Assembly (NCBI RefSeq): GCF_013294005.1
Contig: NZ_JABSNK010000005.1
Span: 1 to 64,000, forward strand
DNA length: 64,000 nt
Direction of reading: 5' to 3'
Source of the DNA: Flavobacterium gelidicaeli
GTDB taxonomy: Bacteria; Bacteroidota; Bacteroidia; Flavobacteriales; Flavobacteriaceae
Shown piece by piece: positions 33,664 to 45,337 of this stretch (the first letter of the stretch is position 1; every line of letters starts with the position of its first letter). The translations under genes were made by a program, and so were the position numbers. The notes under the pieces were generated by a model that worked only from the letters and a program-made list of their open reading frames with translations, ran no database searches and was not told the DNA's origin.

Positions 33664-35304
33664 GGCTTTTGCATGATTTAGAGCAGAATCAGAAACGACA
33701 GTTCCCGATAACATTTGCGCAATTTCTACAATACGTTCTTCATTAGATAACAATTTAAGCTCTGATTGTGTATCCTCACCTACTGTTGATTTAAAAACCT
33801 TAAAATGTACATTTCCTTTGGCTGCAATTTGTGGTAAATGGGTAATGGCAAAGATTTGCATTGTTTTACTCATTTCTTTCATGATCTCACCCATTTTAAT
33901 AGCGATCTCACCAGAGACTCCTGTATCTATTTCATCAAAAATTAATGTTGGTAATTTAGAATAATGAGCTAAAATTGCTTTTACCGCAAGCATGATTCTA
34001 GACATTTCCCCACCAGAAGCCACTTTTCTAAGCAAACCAAAATCGGTACCTTTATTTGCTGCAAAAAGGAATTGCAATTCATCTTTTCCATTAGCAAAAT
34101 AAGATTCTCCTTGCGTTACTTGAATGTCAAAACGCACGTTAGGCATTCCTAAAGTATCTAATATTGTAATTAATTTATTGGTCAAAACAGGAATAGCAAT
34201 TAGTCTATTATCATGGATACTTGTAGCATAATTATCTAAAATAATTGCTTTTTCTTGTATCGAAAGTGTCAATTTCTCAATATCAGATTCCAAGTTTCCT
34301 AGCTCAGATATTGCATCGTCTAATTGCGATTGAATTTCTAACAAACCATCTACAGAATCTACTTGATGCTTTTTTTGTAAGTTGTAAATTAGTTGTAATT
34401 TTTGATTAATAAATTCCAATTGTTCTGGGTCATTAATCAGTTTATCAGTACAACGATCTAATTCTTCGGTAATATCGTCCAATTCAATTACTAAACTTGA
34501 TACACGCTCTAACAATACGCTGTAATCAGGTGAATAAGCTGCTATTTTTTGCATAGCCACCTTGATTTCCTTTAAATTATGAAGCACTCCTATTTGTTCC
34601 TCATTGGCTATAGCCAATGATTTATCTAGCGCTTCCTTAATTATTTCGACATTGTTTAGTTTTTCAAATTCCTCTTCAAGAAGCTCTTGCTCTCCTGATT
34701 TTAAATTTGCTTCAACAAGTTCATTCAGCAAGAAGGTTTTGTACTCCTGCTCTTTAATCGCTTCTGCTTGTTTTTTTATAAAGCTATTTAGTTTTGATTT
34801 ATCTGCTTTATATCCATTAAGGGTTGATTGGTATTCTTGAATACTATCTTGATTTTTAGCAATAGCATCAATAATTTCAAACTGCACATTTTCATCAGAT
34901 AATTCTCTAGTTTGCTGTTGCGAATGAATATCAATCAAAAATATGGTTAGTTCCTGCAATAATTGAAGGTTTACAGGACTGTCATTAATAAACGCACGAG
35001 ATTTTCCAGAAGGAAGAATCTCACGTCTAATAATTGTATCTGACTCGTAATCTAAATCGTTATCCTTAAAAAAGGAAGCTAACTTGTATTTTGAAATTTC
35101 AAAATGTGCTTCAATAACACATTTATCGTCTTTATTTTTAAGCGAAGATAAGTCGGCTCTTTTTCCTTGGATTAATCCTAAAGCACCTAATATAATAGAT
35201 TTTCCAGCACCAGTTTCTCCAGTAATAATTGAAAATCCTTTTGAGAAATCAATACTTAACTTTTCAATTAGCGCATAATTTTTTATAGATAATGAAGTAA
35301 TCAT
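33652..35304 (-). CDS. recN: DNA repair protein RecN
   Basis: A 550-residue SMC-like ATPase for double-strand break repair. The N-terminal half has MITSLSIKNYALIEKLSIDF and Walker A GETGAGKSIILGALG. Two coiled-coil segments (about 160-220 and 270-370) form the arms. The C-terminal half carries the ABC signature VASGGEMSRIMLAVK and Walker B LPTLIFDEIDTGVSG. Full length for RecN. It is the last gene of the bamD-rpoZ-coaBC-DUF4835-recN unit, 48 bp after DUF4835. Confidence 0.96.
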   Translation of the reverse strand: MITSLSIKNYALIEKLSIDFSKGFSIITGETGAGKSIILGALGLIQGKRADLSSLKNKDDKCVIEAHFEISKYKLASFFKDNDLDYESDTIIRREILPSGKSRAFINDSPVNLQLLQELTIFLIDIHSQQQTRELSDENVQFEIIDAIAKNQDSIQEYQSTLNGYKADKSKLNSFIKKQAEAIKEQEYKTFLLNELVEANLKSGEQELLEEEFEKLNNVEIIKEALDKSLAIANEEQIGVLHNLKEIKVAMQKIAAYSPDYSVLLERVSSLVIELDDITEELDRCTDKLINDPEQLEFINQKLQLIYNLQKKHQVDSVDGLLEIQSQLDDAISELGNLESDIEKLTLSIQEKAIILDNYATSIHDNRLIAIPVLTNKLITILDTLGMPNVRFDIQVTQGESYFANGKDELQFLFAANKGTDFGLLRKVASGGEMSRIMLAVKAILAHYSKLPTLIFDEIDTGVSGEIAIKMGEIMKEMSKTMQIFAITHLPQIAAKGNVHFKVFKSTVGEDTQSELKLLSNEERIVEIAQMLSGTVVSDSALNHAKALLN

Positions 35305-35352
35305 GTGGCTGTTTTTGAAGTAATAAAATTATAATTGTAAAGGTACTGAAAT

Positions 35353-36237
35353 TTAAAATTTAATAGCGGCCCATTTTGTTGAGTTCAACGGCGACACTCT
35401 ATTTAAATTTTCAGTTAAATCAGCAATGTTTATGGAAGGACCTCCTGAAAAAATAGATACAATCTCATCCGACTTAGAGTCAAAAAACACACGTGTTAAA
35501 AAAGCATTAGGCTTTACTGAATTTAGTTTTCCTATGTTAAAAAGGGATGCTTTTATTTTTTCTTTGGCTGTTTTTAAATCTTGCGCCATCATATCTAAAC
35601 CACTATGATACTCAAAAGACGTTTTACGTATATCAGTATAGGTAGGCGATAATAAATCATTAATTAAAAAATACCTGTTGTCATTACCGTCAATTTGACT
35701 CCATCCTTTGTAACCACTTTGTTGTGCCACGCTAGCAATGTTTTGGGCAATTTCTAGGTTATCACTACCAGACTCTAATACAAAAGTATCAGCATCTAAC
35801 CCTAGAATAACATAGCTATAAAACGAAACTATAGAAACTAAATTAGAACTAAAACTATTTTGATTGAAAATCAAGTTCTCAAATTCTGTATAATTAAACG
35901 AGAAATTCTTGTCATTAAAGTTTAAAACTGGCGAAGAATAAGATGAATTATAAATTGGTCTCGCTGATTGTACTTGTATTGTTGCACTAAACTGATCTGA
36001 ATTGTTAGACAAAATAGTAATATACATTGAGCAATTAATTTTCTCGTTTTGTTTTAAATTTTGTCCTGTCCAGTCGGTTTTATTCACAAACTCCGTAAGT
36101 GAGGTTTGTAAAGTTTTAAAAACCTGTTGGTTTGTATTATTTATTTTTTGCGAATTGACAGTAACAGTACAATTTAACTGTTGCGCATTGACAGTTCCAA
36201 ATAAAAATAACACGAAAAGTACAAGTAGTTTATTCAT
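35353..36237 (-). CDS. DUF4835 family exported protein
   Basis: A 294-residue protein with a signal peptide (1-18, ending TVNAQ). The mature part starts with a beta-rich segment (LNCTVTVNSQKI) and contains conserved SPVLNFNDKNFSFNYTEFENLIFN and SFYSYVILGLDADTF, signatures of DUF4835. The family appears confined to Bacteroidota and its function is unknown. The gene overlaps the coaBC stop by 8 bp and precedes recN, an arrangement I believe is conserved in Flavobacteriia. An envelope role alongside BamD is possible but unproven. Confidence 0.85.
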   Translation of the reverse strand: MNKLLVLFVLFLFGTVNAQQLNCTVTVNSQKINNTNQQVFKTLQTSLTEFVNKTDWTGQNLKQNEKINCSMYITILSNNSDQFSATIQVQSARPIYNSSYSSPVLNFNDKNFSFNYTEFENLIFNQNSFSSNLVSIVSFYSYVILGLDADTFVLESGSDNLEIAQNIASVAQQSGYKGWSQIDGNDNRYFLINDLLSPTYTDIRKTSFEYHSGLDMMAQDLKTAKEKIKASLFNIGKLNSVKPNAFLTRVFFDSKSDEIVSIFSGGPSINIADLTENLNRVSPLNSTKWAAIKF

Positions 36238-37441
36238 TAAAATAGGCTATAACTTTGTTTAAAATATCATCTGCAACCGCTTCTTTTGATTTTAATTCCA
36301 TAGGTTCTATCTTGAAATTTTTATCAATAAAAGTAACTTTATTTGTTGGTTGTCCAAAACCTGCTCCTAAATCTTGTAACGAATTAAGAACAATCAAATC
36401 TAAGTTTTTTTTCTGGATTTTACCCTTTGCATTTTCAATTTCATTTTCGGTTTCTAAAGCAAAACCTATTAAAAACTGCTTTTGCTTGATTGCTCCTAGT
36501 GAAGCCAAAATATCTTTTGTTTTTTCTAGCTCAACTACAAAGTTATCAGGTGCCTTTTTTATTTTTTGAGTAGCGACTGTTTTAGGCCTATAATCTGCAA
36601 CCGCAGCAGCAGCAATAGCAACATCTACATCATTAAAATAGTCATGGCAAGCATCATACATTTCTTGTGCTGTTATCACATTAATCACTTTCACATTAGC
36701 ATTTGTAGCCTTAAACCTTGTAGGTCCAGCAACTAACACTACTGAAGCGCCTAATTGTGCGGCAGCATTTGCAATGTCAAAACCCATTTTTCCAGAAGAA
36801 TGGTTTCCTATGAAACGTACAGGATCTATTGCTTCGTATGTGGGACCTGCAGTAATTAGTATTTTTTTTCCTTTTAGAGGTAATTTACTTTCTAAATCGG
36901 CTTCCAGAAAGGCAATAATATTTTCTGGCTCAGCCATTCTACCTTCTCCAGAAAGACCGCTAGCTAATTCTCCACTTTCGGCAGGAATTATGGTATTCCC
37001 AAATTGATGTAATGCTTTAAAACTAGAAATTGTAGAGGGATGCTTGTACATATCTAAGTCCATTGCAGGTGCAAAATATACTGGACATTTTACTGATAGA
37101 TACGTAGCTATAAGTAAGTTATCACAATTCCCGTAAGCCATTTTAGATAATGTATTTGCTGTTGCGGGCGCAACAACCATTAAATCTGCCCACAGGCCTA
37201 GCTCAACATGATTATTCCACTTTTCATTTTCATCATCTTGATTAAAAAAACTAGAATGAACTGGATTTTTAGATAAAGTAGATAATGTAAGTGGGGTGAC
37301 AAAATCCTTAGAAGCAGGTGTCATTATCACTTGGACATGTGCACCTGCTTTTATAAAAAGTCTCACTAAAGATGCCGTTTTATAGGCGGCAATTCCACCA
37401 GATACTCCTAGTAAAACTTTTTTACCGCTTAAAACTGACAT
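36230..37441 (-). CDS. coaBC: Bifunctional CoaBC, phosphopantothenoylcysteine decarboxylase/synthetase
   Basis: A 403-residue fusion catalysing two steps of coenzyme A synthesis. CoaC (1-185) binds FMN and contains GVSGGIAAYKTASLVR, the active-site histidine segment WNNHVELGLWADLMVVAPATANTLSKMA and APAMDLDMY. CoaB (about 186-403) contains ITAGPTYEAIDPVRFIGNHSSGKMGFDIA and AAAVADYRPK. Length and domain order are normal. It lies 7 bp after rpoZ and overlaps the DUF4835 start by 8 bp, so the cluster is tightly coupled. Confidence 0.96.
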   Translation of the reverse strand: MSVLSGKKVLLGVSGGIAAYKTASLVRLFIKAGAHVQVIMTPASKDFVTPLTLSTLSKNPVHSSFFNQDDENEKWNNHVELGLWADLMVVAPATANTLSKMAYGNCDNLLIATYLSVKCPVYFAPAMDLDMYKHPSTISSFKALHQFGNTIIPAESGELASGLSGEGRMAEPENIIAFLEADLESKLPLKGKKILITAGPTYEAIDPVRFIGNHSSGKMGFDIANAAAQLGASVVLVAGPTRFKATNANVKVINVITAQEMYDACHDYFNDVDVAIAAAAVADYRPKTVATQKIKKAPDNFVVELEKTKDILASLGAIKQKQFLIGFALETENEIENAKGKIQKKNLDLIVLNSLQDLGAGFGQPTNKVTFIDKNFKIEPMELKSKEAVADDILNKVIAYFNE

Positions 37442-37448
37442 AGTAGTG

Positions 37449-37766
37449 TTATTTAGTTGAATCTCTATGGTAAATTTTACCGTCTAACCATTCTTGAACC
37501 GCTAATGCGTGTGGCTTAGGTAATTTTTCGTAGAATTTTGAAACTTCAATTTGCTCTTTGTTTTCAAAAACTTCCTCAAGACTATCATTATATGTAGCAA
37601 ACTCTTCTAGCTTCTCTGTTAATTCTTTTTTGATTTCAGAATTAATTTGGTTTGCTCTTTTAGCCATAATGGTTATCGCTTCATACACATTACCAGTAGG
37701 TTCTTCAATAACAGTTTTATTGTATGTTATTGTATTTACTGGAGCATTCGTCTTTTTTAAATCCAT
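37449..37766 (-). CDS. rpoZ: DNA-directed RNA polymerase omega subunit, Bacteroidota form
   Basis: A 105-residue protein starting MDLKKTNAPVNTITYNKTVI and containing NVYEAITIMAKRANQINSEIK, the omega core that binds the beta-prime subunit. The acidic C-terminal extension is typical of Bacteroidota and is often annotated only as a DUF or hypothetical protein. Its place between bamD and coaBC is a usual one for omega in this group. It lies 4 bp after bamD and 7 bp before coaBC. Confidence 0.88.
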   Translation of the reverse strand: MDLKKTNAPVNTITYNKTVIEEPTGNVYEAITIMAKRANQINSEIKKELTEKLEEFATYNDSLEEVFENKEQIEVSKFYEKLPKPHALAVQEWLDGKIYHRDSTK

Positions 37767-37770
37767 GACT

Positions 37771-38568
37771 TTATTTATTTGTAAATTTTTGTAAATCTTG
37801 TTCCACTCTAACTAACATTTCGTCAGCCTTTTCTTTATACTTAGTATCAACCTTGTATTTAACTAAATTAGCATATGCTGTTTTAGCTACTAATAATCTT
37901 TCTTCTTTTTTACTTTCGATACTATTGATCCCTAATTTATAAGCAGAATCTAATCTATAAAACAAAGCATCTTCTTTGTATACCGTACCTGGATAATCAG
38001 CAACAAAATTGTCCAAAGCTACAATAGCCGATTTAAAATCAGAAATTGTATTGTATCCTTTAGCGTTTTCATAAACTTTTTTCTCAATCTTAGCTGTTAA
38101 TGATTGAAGTGTTTTATTTGCTTCCTCAGTATATTCTGAGTTAGGGTAATTATCTATAAACGCTTGTAATTTATCAATTGCCTTGAACGTATCTACTTGG
38201 TCTAAACTATAAACCGGAGATAACATTGAGTAACTTTTTGCTCCTAAATAAGCTGACTCTTGCAGTTTTTCACTTTTAGGATAACTAGAAACAAAACTTT
38301 CAAACTGATATCCTGACAAATTAAATTGTTTTGTTTTATAGTAGGACTGAGCAAACATATAAAACAATTTCTCCGCTTGCGGTTTCCCTCTATATGCAGG
38401 AGCAATTTGTTCGAAAAGACGAATTGCTTTAGTATACTTCCCAGCTTCGTACATTTCTGTTCCTATTGCAAATTTTGCTGCAACGTCATCTTTTTTAAGC
38501 GCTTTTTGGTATTCATTACAAGAAGCAAAAAGGACTGCAAGAAGCAATAGAGATATAAATTTTTTCAT
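37771..38568 (-). CDS. bamD: Outer-membrane assembly lipoprotein BamD
   Basis: A lipoprotein of about 265 residues, the TPR component of the beta-barrel assembly machinery. The start at 38568 gives MKKFISLLLLAVLFASC with a proper lipobox; a GTG start 13 codons upstream would bury the signal. TPR-like repeats follow: FAIGTEMYEAGKYTKAIRLF, AEKLFYMFAQSYYKTKQFNLS and YPKSEKLQESAYLGAKSY. First gene of a five-gene unit (bamD-rpoZ-coaBC-DUF4835-recN) with a near-ideal promoter at 38634-38663. Confidence 0.93.
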   Translation of the reverse strand: MKKFISLLLLAVLFASCNEYQKALKKDDVAAKFAIGTEMYEAGKYTKAIRLFEQIAPAYRGKPQAEKLFYMFAQSYYKTKQFNLSGYQFESFVSSYPKSEKLQESAYLGAKSYSMLSPVYSLDQVDTFKAIDKLQAFIDNYPNSEYTEEANKTLQSLTAKIEKKVYENAKGYNTISDFKSAIVALDNFVADYPGTVYKEDALFYRLDSAYKLGINSIESKKEERLLVAKTAYANLVKYKVDTKYKEKADEMLVRVEQDLQKFTNK

Positions 38569-38617
38569 TTTTTTGTTTTTTTTATCTATGAATTGCAAAC
38601 AATCCACAAAAAACCTT

Positions 38618-38631
38618 ACCGAAGTTTCGGT
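38618..38631. promoter_or_regulatory. Palindrome at the bamD transcription start
   Basis: ACCGAA-GT-TTCGGT is a perfect 6+6 inverted repeat starting about 3 bp downstream of the -7 element. It overlaps the expected transcription start and could be an operator or a 5' mRNA hairpin. Confidence 0.45.
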
Positions 38632-38633
38632 GG

Positions 38634-38663
38634 CAAATTTAGTTATTAATTTAGCTACTACAA
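38634..38663 (-). promoter_or_regulatory. Promoter of the bamD-rpoZ-coaBC-DUF4835-recN unit
   Basis: On the minus strand TTG (38663-38661), exactly 19 bp, then TAAATTTG (38641-38634): an ideal Bacteroidota promoter. The leader to the bamD ATG is about 60 nt. Confidence 0.82.
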
Positions 38664-38702
38664 AATATTTCTTTATTTAAAAAAAACTCCTGTTTTATGG
38701 TC

Positions 38703-39584
38703 TTATTTATCTATGTTTTCAATAAATTGTGCAATTCTTTTTGCGAGTGATGCATCTACTTTTACTAATGGCAAACGAACAAAACTATCAGCTATTCCTA
38801 AAGCTTCAAAAACTTGTTTAATTCCTGCTGGATTTCCTTGTTCAAAGATCATATCAATGCAGTCTGCTATAAGATAATGCAATTTGTACGCTTCATTTAC
38901 TTTGCGATTCAATCCTAAACGAATCATTTCAGAGAATTCTTTTGGAAAACCTTGCCCAATAACTGAGATTACTCCTGCTCCACCAGCAAGAACCATTGGT
39001 AATGCAATCATATCGTCTCCTGATATAACTAGAAAATCTTCAGGTTTGTCTTTAATTATTTGCATTGCTTGTACTAAGTCACCAGCAGCTTCTTTGATTG
39101 CTACGATATTTTTAAAATCATTAGCCAAACGCAAAACTGTTTTTGGCAACATATTGCTTGATGTTCTACCGGGTACATTATAAATGATAATTGGAAGAGG
39201 TGAAGCTTCTGAAATTGCTTTAAAATGCTGGTAAATTCCTTCTTGTGTAGGTTTATTATAAAATGGAGATACTGATAATATTGCAACAAAGTCAGAAAAA
39301 TCTCTTGTGTTCAATTCTTCAACAATTTTTCTAGTATCATTCCCTCCTACTCCTAAAACTAAAGGCAATCTTCCTTTATTTGCATCAACAACAGTTTTTA
39401 TTACTAACTCTTTCTCTTCTTGAGACAGCGTAGCATTCTCAGCGGTTGTTCCTAAAACGACTAGATATTCAATTCCGCCATCAACAGAAAAATTAACAAT
39501 TCTGCTTAATGCATCTGTATCGATTGAAAAATCTTCTTTAAAAGGCGTTACAAGGGCAACACCAGTTCCTATTAATGATTGCAT
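38703..39584 (-). CDS. dapA: 4-hydroxy-tetrahydrodipicolinate synthase DapA
   Basis: A 293-residue TIM-barrel aldolase condensing pyruvate with aspartate semialdehyde for lysine and diaminopimelate synthesis. Signatures are [35 protein letters not shown], the catalytic Tyr in [13 protein letters not shown] and the Schiff-base lysine in [11 protein letters not shown]. Length is standard. It starts 5 bp after the upstream conserved hypothetical gene, with which it should form one transcript. Confidence 0.96.
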   Translation of the reverse strand: MQSLIGTGVALVTPFKEDFSIDTDALSRIVNFSVDGGIEYLVVLGTTAENATLSQEEKELVIKTVVDANKGRLPLVLGVGGNDTRKIVEELNTRDFSDFVAILSVSPFYNKPTQEGIYQHFKAISEASPLPIIIYNVPGRTSSNMLPKTVLRLANDFKNIVAIKEAAGDLVQAMQIIKDKPEDFLVISGDDMIALPMVLAGGAGVISVIGQGFPKEFSEMIRLGLNRKVNEAYKLHYLIADCIDMIFEQGNPAGIKQVFEALGIADSFVRLPLVKVDASLAKRIAQFIENIDK

Positions 39585-39589
39585 GTAGA

Positions 39590-40102
39590 TTATATTTTAT
39601 TTAATATTTTTAAATACCTGAATAATTCTTGAATAAAAACCAAGTAGTTTTCTGTTTTAGTATTTATTGTCAAATCATTCAAGTGTTTGTTACTGTTTGC
39701 AAATCCAACTTTAAAATGGGCTTTAGAAAAAAGCGTTGTCGCTAACAATGTTGGCCGCTCTTGTTCATAATAACTAATCAACAAATCAAATTCTTTGTTC
39801 ATAAAAGAGCTTGCAGCGGCACCGTTTAGTTCGCCATTCCAATTTAAATTTTTAGATCCAAAAGTGGGATGCGATGCACTTACACTTTTTTTATTGCTAA
39901 AAATTAATACCGATATATTCTCTTTTAAAACTCCTTGACTCGTTAAAGCATCCAGTATTTTTTGTATTTCAAAAAAACAATTTAGATCTAAAAGTAAGCC
40001 AACTGTTTTTACGGTACCAGCAACAGTTTTGCCTTTTACATTTTGCAAACTATTTTTTAATATTCTTTTTACCGAAAAATCTTTTATAAAACTTAAAAAC
40101 AT
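39590..40102 (-). CDS. Conserved flavobacterial hypothetical protein upstream of dapA
   Basis: A 170-residue soluble protein (start [19 protein letters not shown], end [12 protein letters not shown]) with no signal peptide or membrane segment. An alternating beta-alpha pattern ([47 protein letters not shown]) suggests an alpha/beta fold. I recall it as a family restricted to Bacteroidota (probably DUF6913), usually next to dapA. No catalytic motif is seen. Conserved linkage to dapA and only 5 bp of spacing hint at a cell-wall or lysine-pathway link. Confidence 0.7.
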   Translation of the reverse strand: MFLSFIKDFSVKRILKNSLQNVKGKTVAGTVKTVGLLLDLNCFFEIQKILDALTSQGVLKENISVLIFSNKKSVSASHPTFGSKNLNWNGELNGAAASSFMNKEFDLLISYYEQERPTLLATTLFSKAHFKVGFANSNKHLNDLTINTKTENYLVFIQELFRYLKILNKI

Positions 40103-40120
40103 ACTATTTTTACTCGCTTA

Positions 40121-40128
40121 CAAAATTA
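40121..40128 (-). promoter_or_regulatory. Candidate -7 element for the dapA unit
   Basis: Minus-strand TAATTTTG matches TAnnTTTG, 18 bp before the start codon of the gene upstream of dapA. No good -33 box is seen. Confidence 0.45.
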
Positions 40129-40149
40129 ATTAATTAAGTCACATTATAA

Positions 40150-40947
40150 ATGGTAAATCTAAAAAAGTATAACGACGTTTTAAAACTTTTTGTTATATTC
40201 TTAACATTTTTTTTTATTCTCTCTTGCAGTAACAAAACACTTCACTTAACTAAAATTGAAGGCAAACAACTTCCTATTACTGAATCAGCAGCTTCAAACG
40301 CTAATAATGAACTCAGTAACACTATAGAAAACTATATTGCTCCCTATAGAGATCATATCAATAAAGATCTTGATAGCATTCTTGCTTACTGTCCAGTAAC
40401 ACTCGATAAAAAGTCAGTTAATTACCAATCAACCATAGGAAATATGATGGCTGATGTTGTTTTAAGGAAAGGAAACGTAGTTTTTGAAAAGAGAGAGAAC
40501 AAAAGTATCTCTATTTGCATCTTAAATAACGGCGGAATTAGGGCTATTTTACCTAAAGGAAACGTAACTGCTCGAAATGGTTTTGAAATTATGCCTTTTG
40601 AAAACAGCCTTGTAGTTATTGCATTGAGAGCTGCTCAAATTCAGGAATTGATTGCGTATTTCATTAAAGAAAAACAAGCGCACCCTCTAGCAGGTTTGAC
40701 TTTTACAATTGATAAAAACAGTAAACCACAAAATATTTTGGTACAAGGGAAACCTTTAGTAGCTAATCAATTATATTATGTAGGTACAAATGATTACTTA
40801 GCAAATGGAGGTGATAACATGACTTTTTTTAGTAAAGGAGAACATACTTACGATTTAGATTATAAATTAAGGAATATCCTTATTGATTATTTTAAAGAAG
40901 TGGATACAATTACCGCTAGACAAGATAACAGAATACTTGTTGAATAA
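40150..40947 (+). CDS. Stand-alone 5'-nucleotidase C-terminal domain lipoprotein
   Basis: A 265-residue protein with a lipoprotein signal ending FFILSC. The body is the substrate-binding C-terminal domain of 5'-nucleotidase/UshA-like enzymes: STIGNMMADVVL, ICILNNGGIRAILPKGNVT, FEIMPFENSLVVI and TNDYLANGGDNMTFF. The catalytic metallophosphatase domain is missing from this protein but is encoded by the next gene, 122 bp downstream. The two should act together in the periplasm or at the outer membrane on nucleotides. Confidence 0.88.
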   Translation: MVNLKKYNDVLKLFVIFLTFFFILSCSNKTLHLTKIEGKQLPITESAASNANNELSNTIENYIAPYRDHINKDLDSILAYCPVTLDKKSVNYQSTIGNMMADVVLRKGNVVFEKRENKSISICILNNGGIRAILPKGNVTARNGFEIMPFENSLVVIALRAAQIQELIAYFIKEKQAHPLAGLTFTIDKNSKPQNILVQGKPLVANQLYYVGTNDYLANGGDNMTFFSKGEHTYDLDYKLRNILIDYFKEVDTITARQDNRILVE

Positions 40948-40974
40948 CAAATTATTATTAAAAAACGATTTTTA

Positions 40975-41056
40975 TAGCCCCGATAGTAATGAAAATCCTT
41001 TTTTATCTCTTGTTTTGAGATAAAAAAGATTGTAATGGATAGCGGGAAATAGCTCC
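40975..41056 (+). repeat. Best-preserved TAGCCC...AGCTCC stem-loop repeat
   Basis: Left arm TAGCCCCGATAGTAATGAAA, stem TTTTTTATCTC (40999-41009) / GAGATAAAAAA (41017-41027), right arm GTAATGGATAGCGGGAAATA plus GCTCC. It ends 13 bp before the metallophosphatase start codon and separates the two halves of the 5'-nucleotidase. Confidence 0.65.
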
Positions 41057-41069
41057 AAATAAAACAAAA

Positions 41070-41972
41070 ATGAAAAGAAGAGATTTTATAGAAAAAACAG
41101 CTGCTGGTACAGCAATGGTAGGTTTAGGGTTGTCATTGAGTAGTTTTAAAACTGTTGATATTAAGCATTTAACTATTTTACACACTAATGATGTACACAG
41201 TCATATTGATCCTTTTCCTGCTGATGATCCTCGAAATGCAAATATGGGTGGAGTTGCTAGAAGAGCGGCTTTGATTGAAACGATTAGACAAGAAAATCCG
41301 AATGTTTTACTGCTTGATGCTGGGGATATTTTTCAAGGAACGCCTTATTTTAATTATTATGGCGGAGAATTAGAATTCAAGTTAATGAGTATGATGAAAT
41401 ATGACCTCTCTACTATTGGGAATCATGATTTTGATAATGGGATACCAGGTTTATACGCTCAAATGCCACATGCTAAATTTGAATTTATATCAGCCAATTA
41501 CGATTTTAAAAATACATTGATGGACGGGCTCGTAAAACCCTACAAGGTGTTTATGAAAAACGGAATTAAAGTGGGTGTTTTTGGTCTTGGTGTTAAGCTT
41601 GACGGTTTAGTAGACAAGAAAATGTATGGTGAAACGGTTTACAATGATCCTGTGGAGACTAGCCATGAAATGGTACGAATCTTAAAACAGGAACAAAAAT
41701 GTGATCTTGTGGTATGTTTATCGCATTTAGGTTATGAGTACAAGAACGATAAAGAGATGATTTGTGATTTAAACTTGGCTGCACTTACACAAGATATTGA
41801 CTTAATCATAGGCGGACACACACATACTTTTTTAGACAAACCTACCGTTGTTAAAAACCTTGTAGGAAAGGACGTTTTAGTAAACCAAGTAGGTTGTTAC
41901 GGAATTAACTTGGGTAGAATTGATTTTTATTTTGATTCTAATAACAATAAAGCTAGCGAAGGAGCAGCAATT

Positions 41973-41981
<9 letters not shown>
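41070..41981 (+). CDS. Stand-alone 5'-nucleotidase metallophosphatase domain, Tat-exported
   Basis: A 303-residue protein. The N-terminus MKRRDFIEKTAAGTAMVGLG is a twin-arginine-type signal (RRDF). The calcineurin-like metallophosphatase domain shows LHTNDVHSHID, LLDAGDIFQGTPYF, STIGNHDFDNG, LVVCLSHLGYEY and LIIGGHTHTFLDKP, all metal-binding blocks of UshA-type nucleotidases. It stops where the C-terminal domain of the two-domain enzymes would begin; that domain is the preceding gene. It overlaps the converging membrane-protein gene by 9 bp at the 3' end. Confidence 0.9.
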
Positions 41982-44711
<2,730 letters not shown>

Positions 44712-44731
44712 AATAATGAATTCTATCAATA

Positions 44732-45205
44732 TTACCCTTCAATAATTGAATTAATTTGTTTGTATAATTGTCCGTCACTTAAAAAAGCTCCTTGCTGAAT
44801 TAATGCAAAAAGAGAACTGTTACGCTCTTCAGAAAATTCTTTCTTACCAGTTTTCATTTCAATTGTTTCTGTAAACATATTATCACTTAACCATTGTAAA
44901 CCCTCTTTAGTCAAGAAATCAACTTCTGGAACTAATGATTTTAAAACAATTGAATTTACATAGGTATCAAAGCTCTGAAAAAGAAAAATATGATTTTTAG
45001 AAAAATGCTCTAAATATTCAGCTCTAGAAAGCACGCCTTCCCAAATCAAATCAGAAAAAACATCTAATTCTTGCTCAGCTACTTCTGGTTTATCGGCTTT
45101 TATTTTATCCCATTCTGCTTTATCAATTGCTTGAGTTGCTAAAAAATTAGTAAATTCTTGTGTTAACTCTTCAAATTGTTCTTTTGTTAATCTTGTATAT
45201 TTCAT
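44732..45205 (-). CDS. Conserved hypothetical protein (DUF6495-like)
   Basis: A 157-residue acidic, mostly helical soluble protein, start MKYTRLTKEQFEELTQEFTN. No signal, membrane helix or catalytic motif is visible. Conserved-looking segments are DVFSDLIWEGVLSRAEYLEHF and SLFALIQQGAFLSDGQLYKQI. I recall it as a Bacteroidota-specific family (probably DUF6495) with no known role. It ends at a strong terminator before ligA, so the two are separate transcripts despite the closeness. Confidence 0.7.
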   Translation of the reverse strand: MKYTRLTKEQFEELTQEFTNFLATQAIDKAEWDKIKADKPEVAEQELDVFSDLIWEGVLSRAEYLEHFSKNHIFLFQSFDTYVNSIVLKSLVPEVDFLTKEGLQWLSDNMFTETIEMKTGKKEFSEERNSSLFALIQQGAFLSDGQLYKQINSIIEG

Positions 45206-45285
45206 GAAATTTATTTTTGCTGCAAAGCCTGCAAAGGCACAAAGTTTTAAATAGTTTAATCTTGTGCAAATTTATAATTTTTAAA

Positions 45286-45318
45286 CCAAAAAAAAGCCTT
45301 CTTTTTCAAGAAGGCTTT
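45286..45318 (-). terminator. Terminator of the TonB-dependent receptor gene
   Basis: Minus-strand AAAGCCTTCTT and AAGAAGGCTTT (plus 45293-45303 and 45308-45318) form a perfect stem, followed by T7. Confidence 0.9.
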
Positions 45319-45337
45319 CATTATATATTCCTTATTA

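Noticed and set aside
36255..36569. Plus-strand ORF of 104 codons inside coaBC
   Set aside because: Antisense to the CoaB domain; no promoter, family or signal features.
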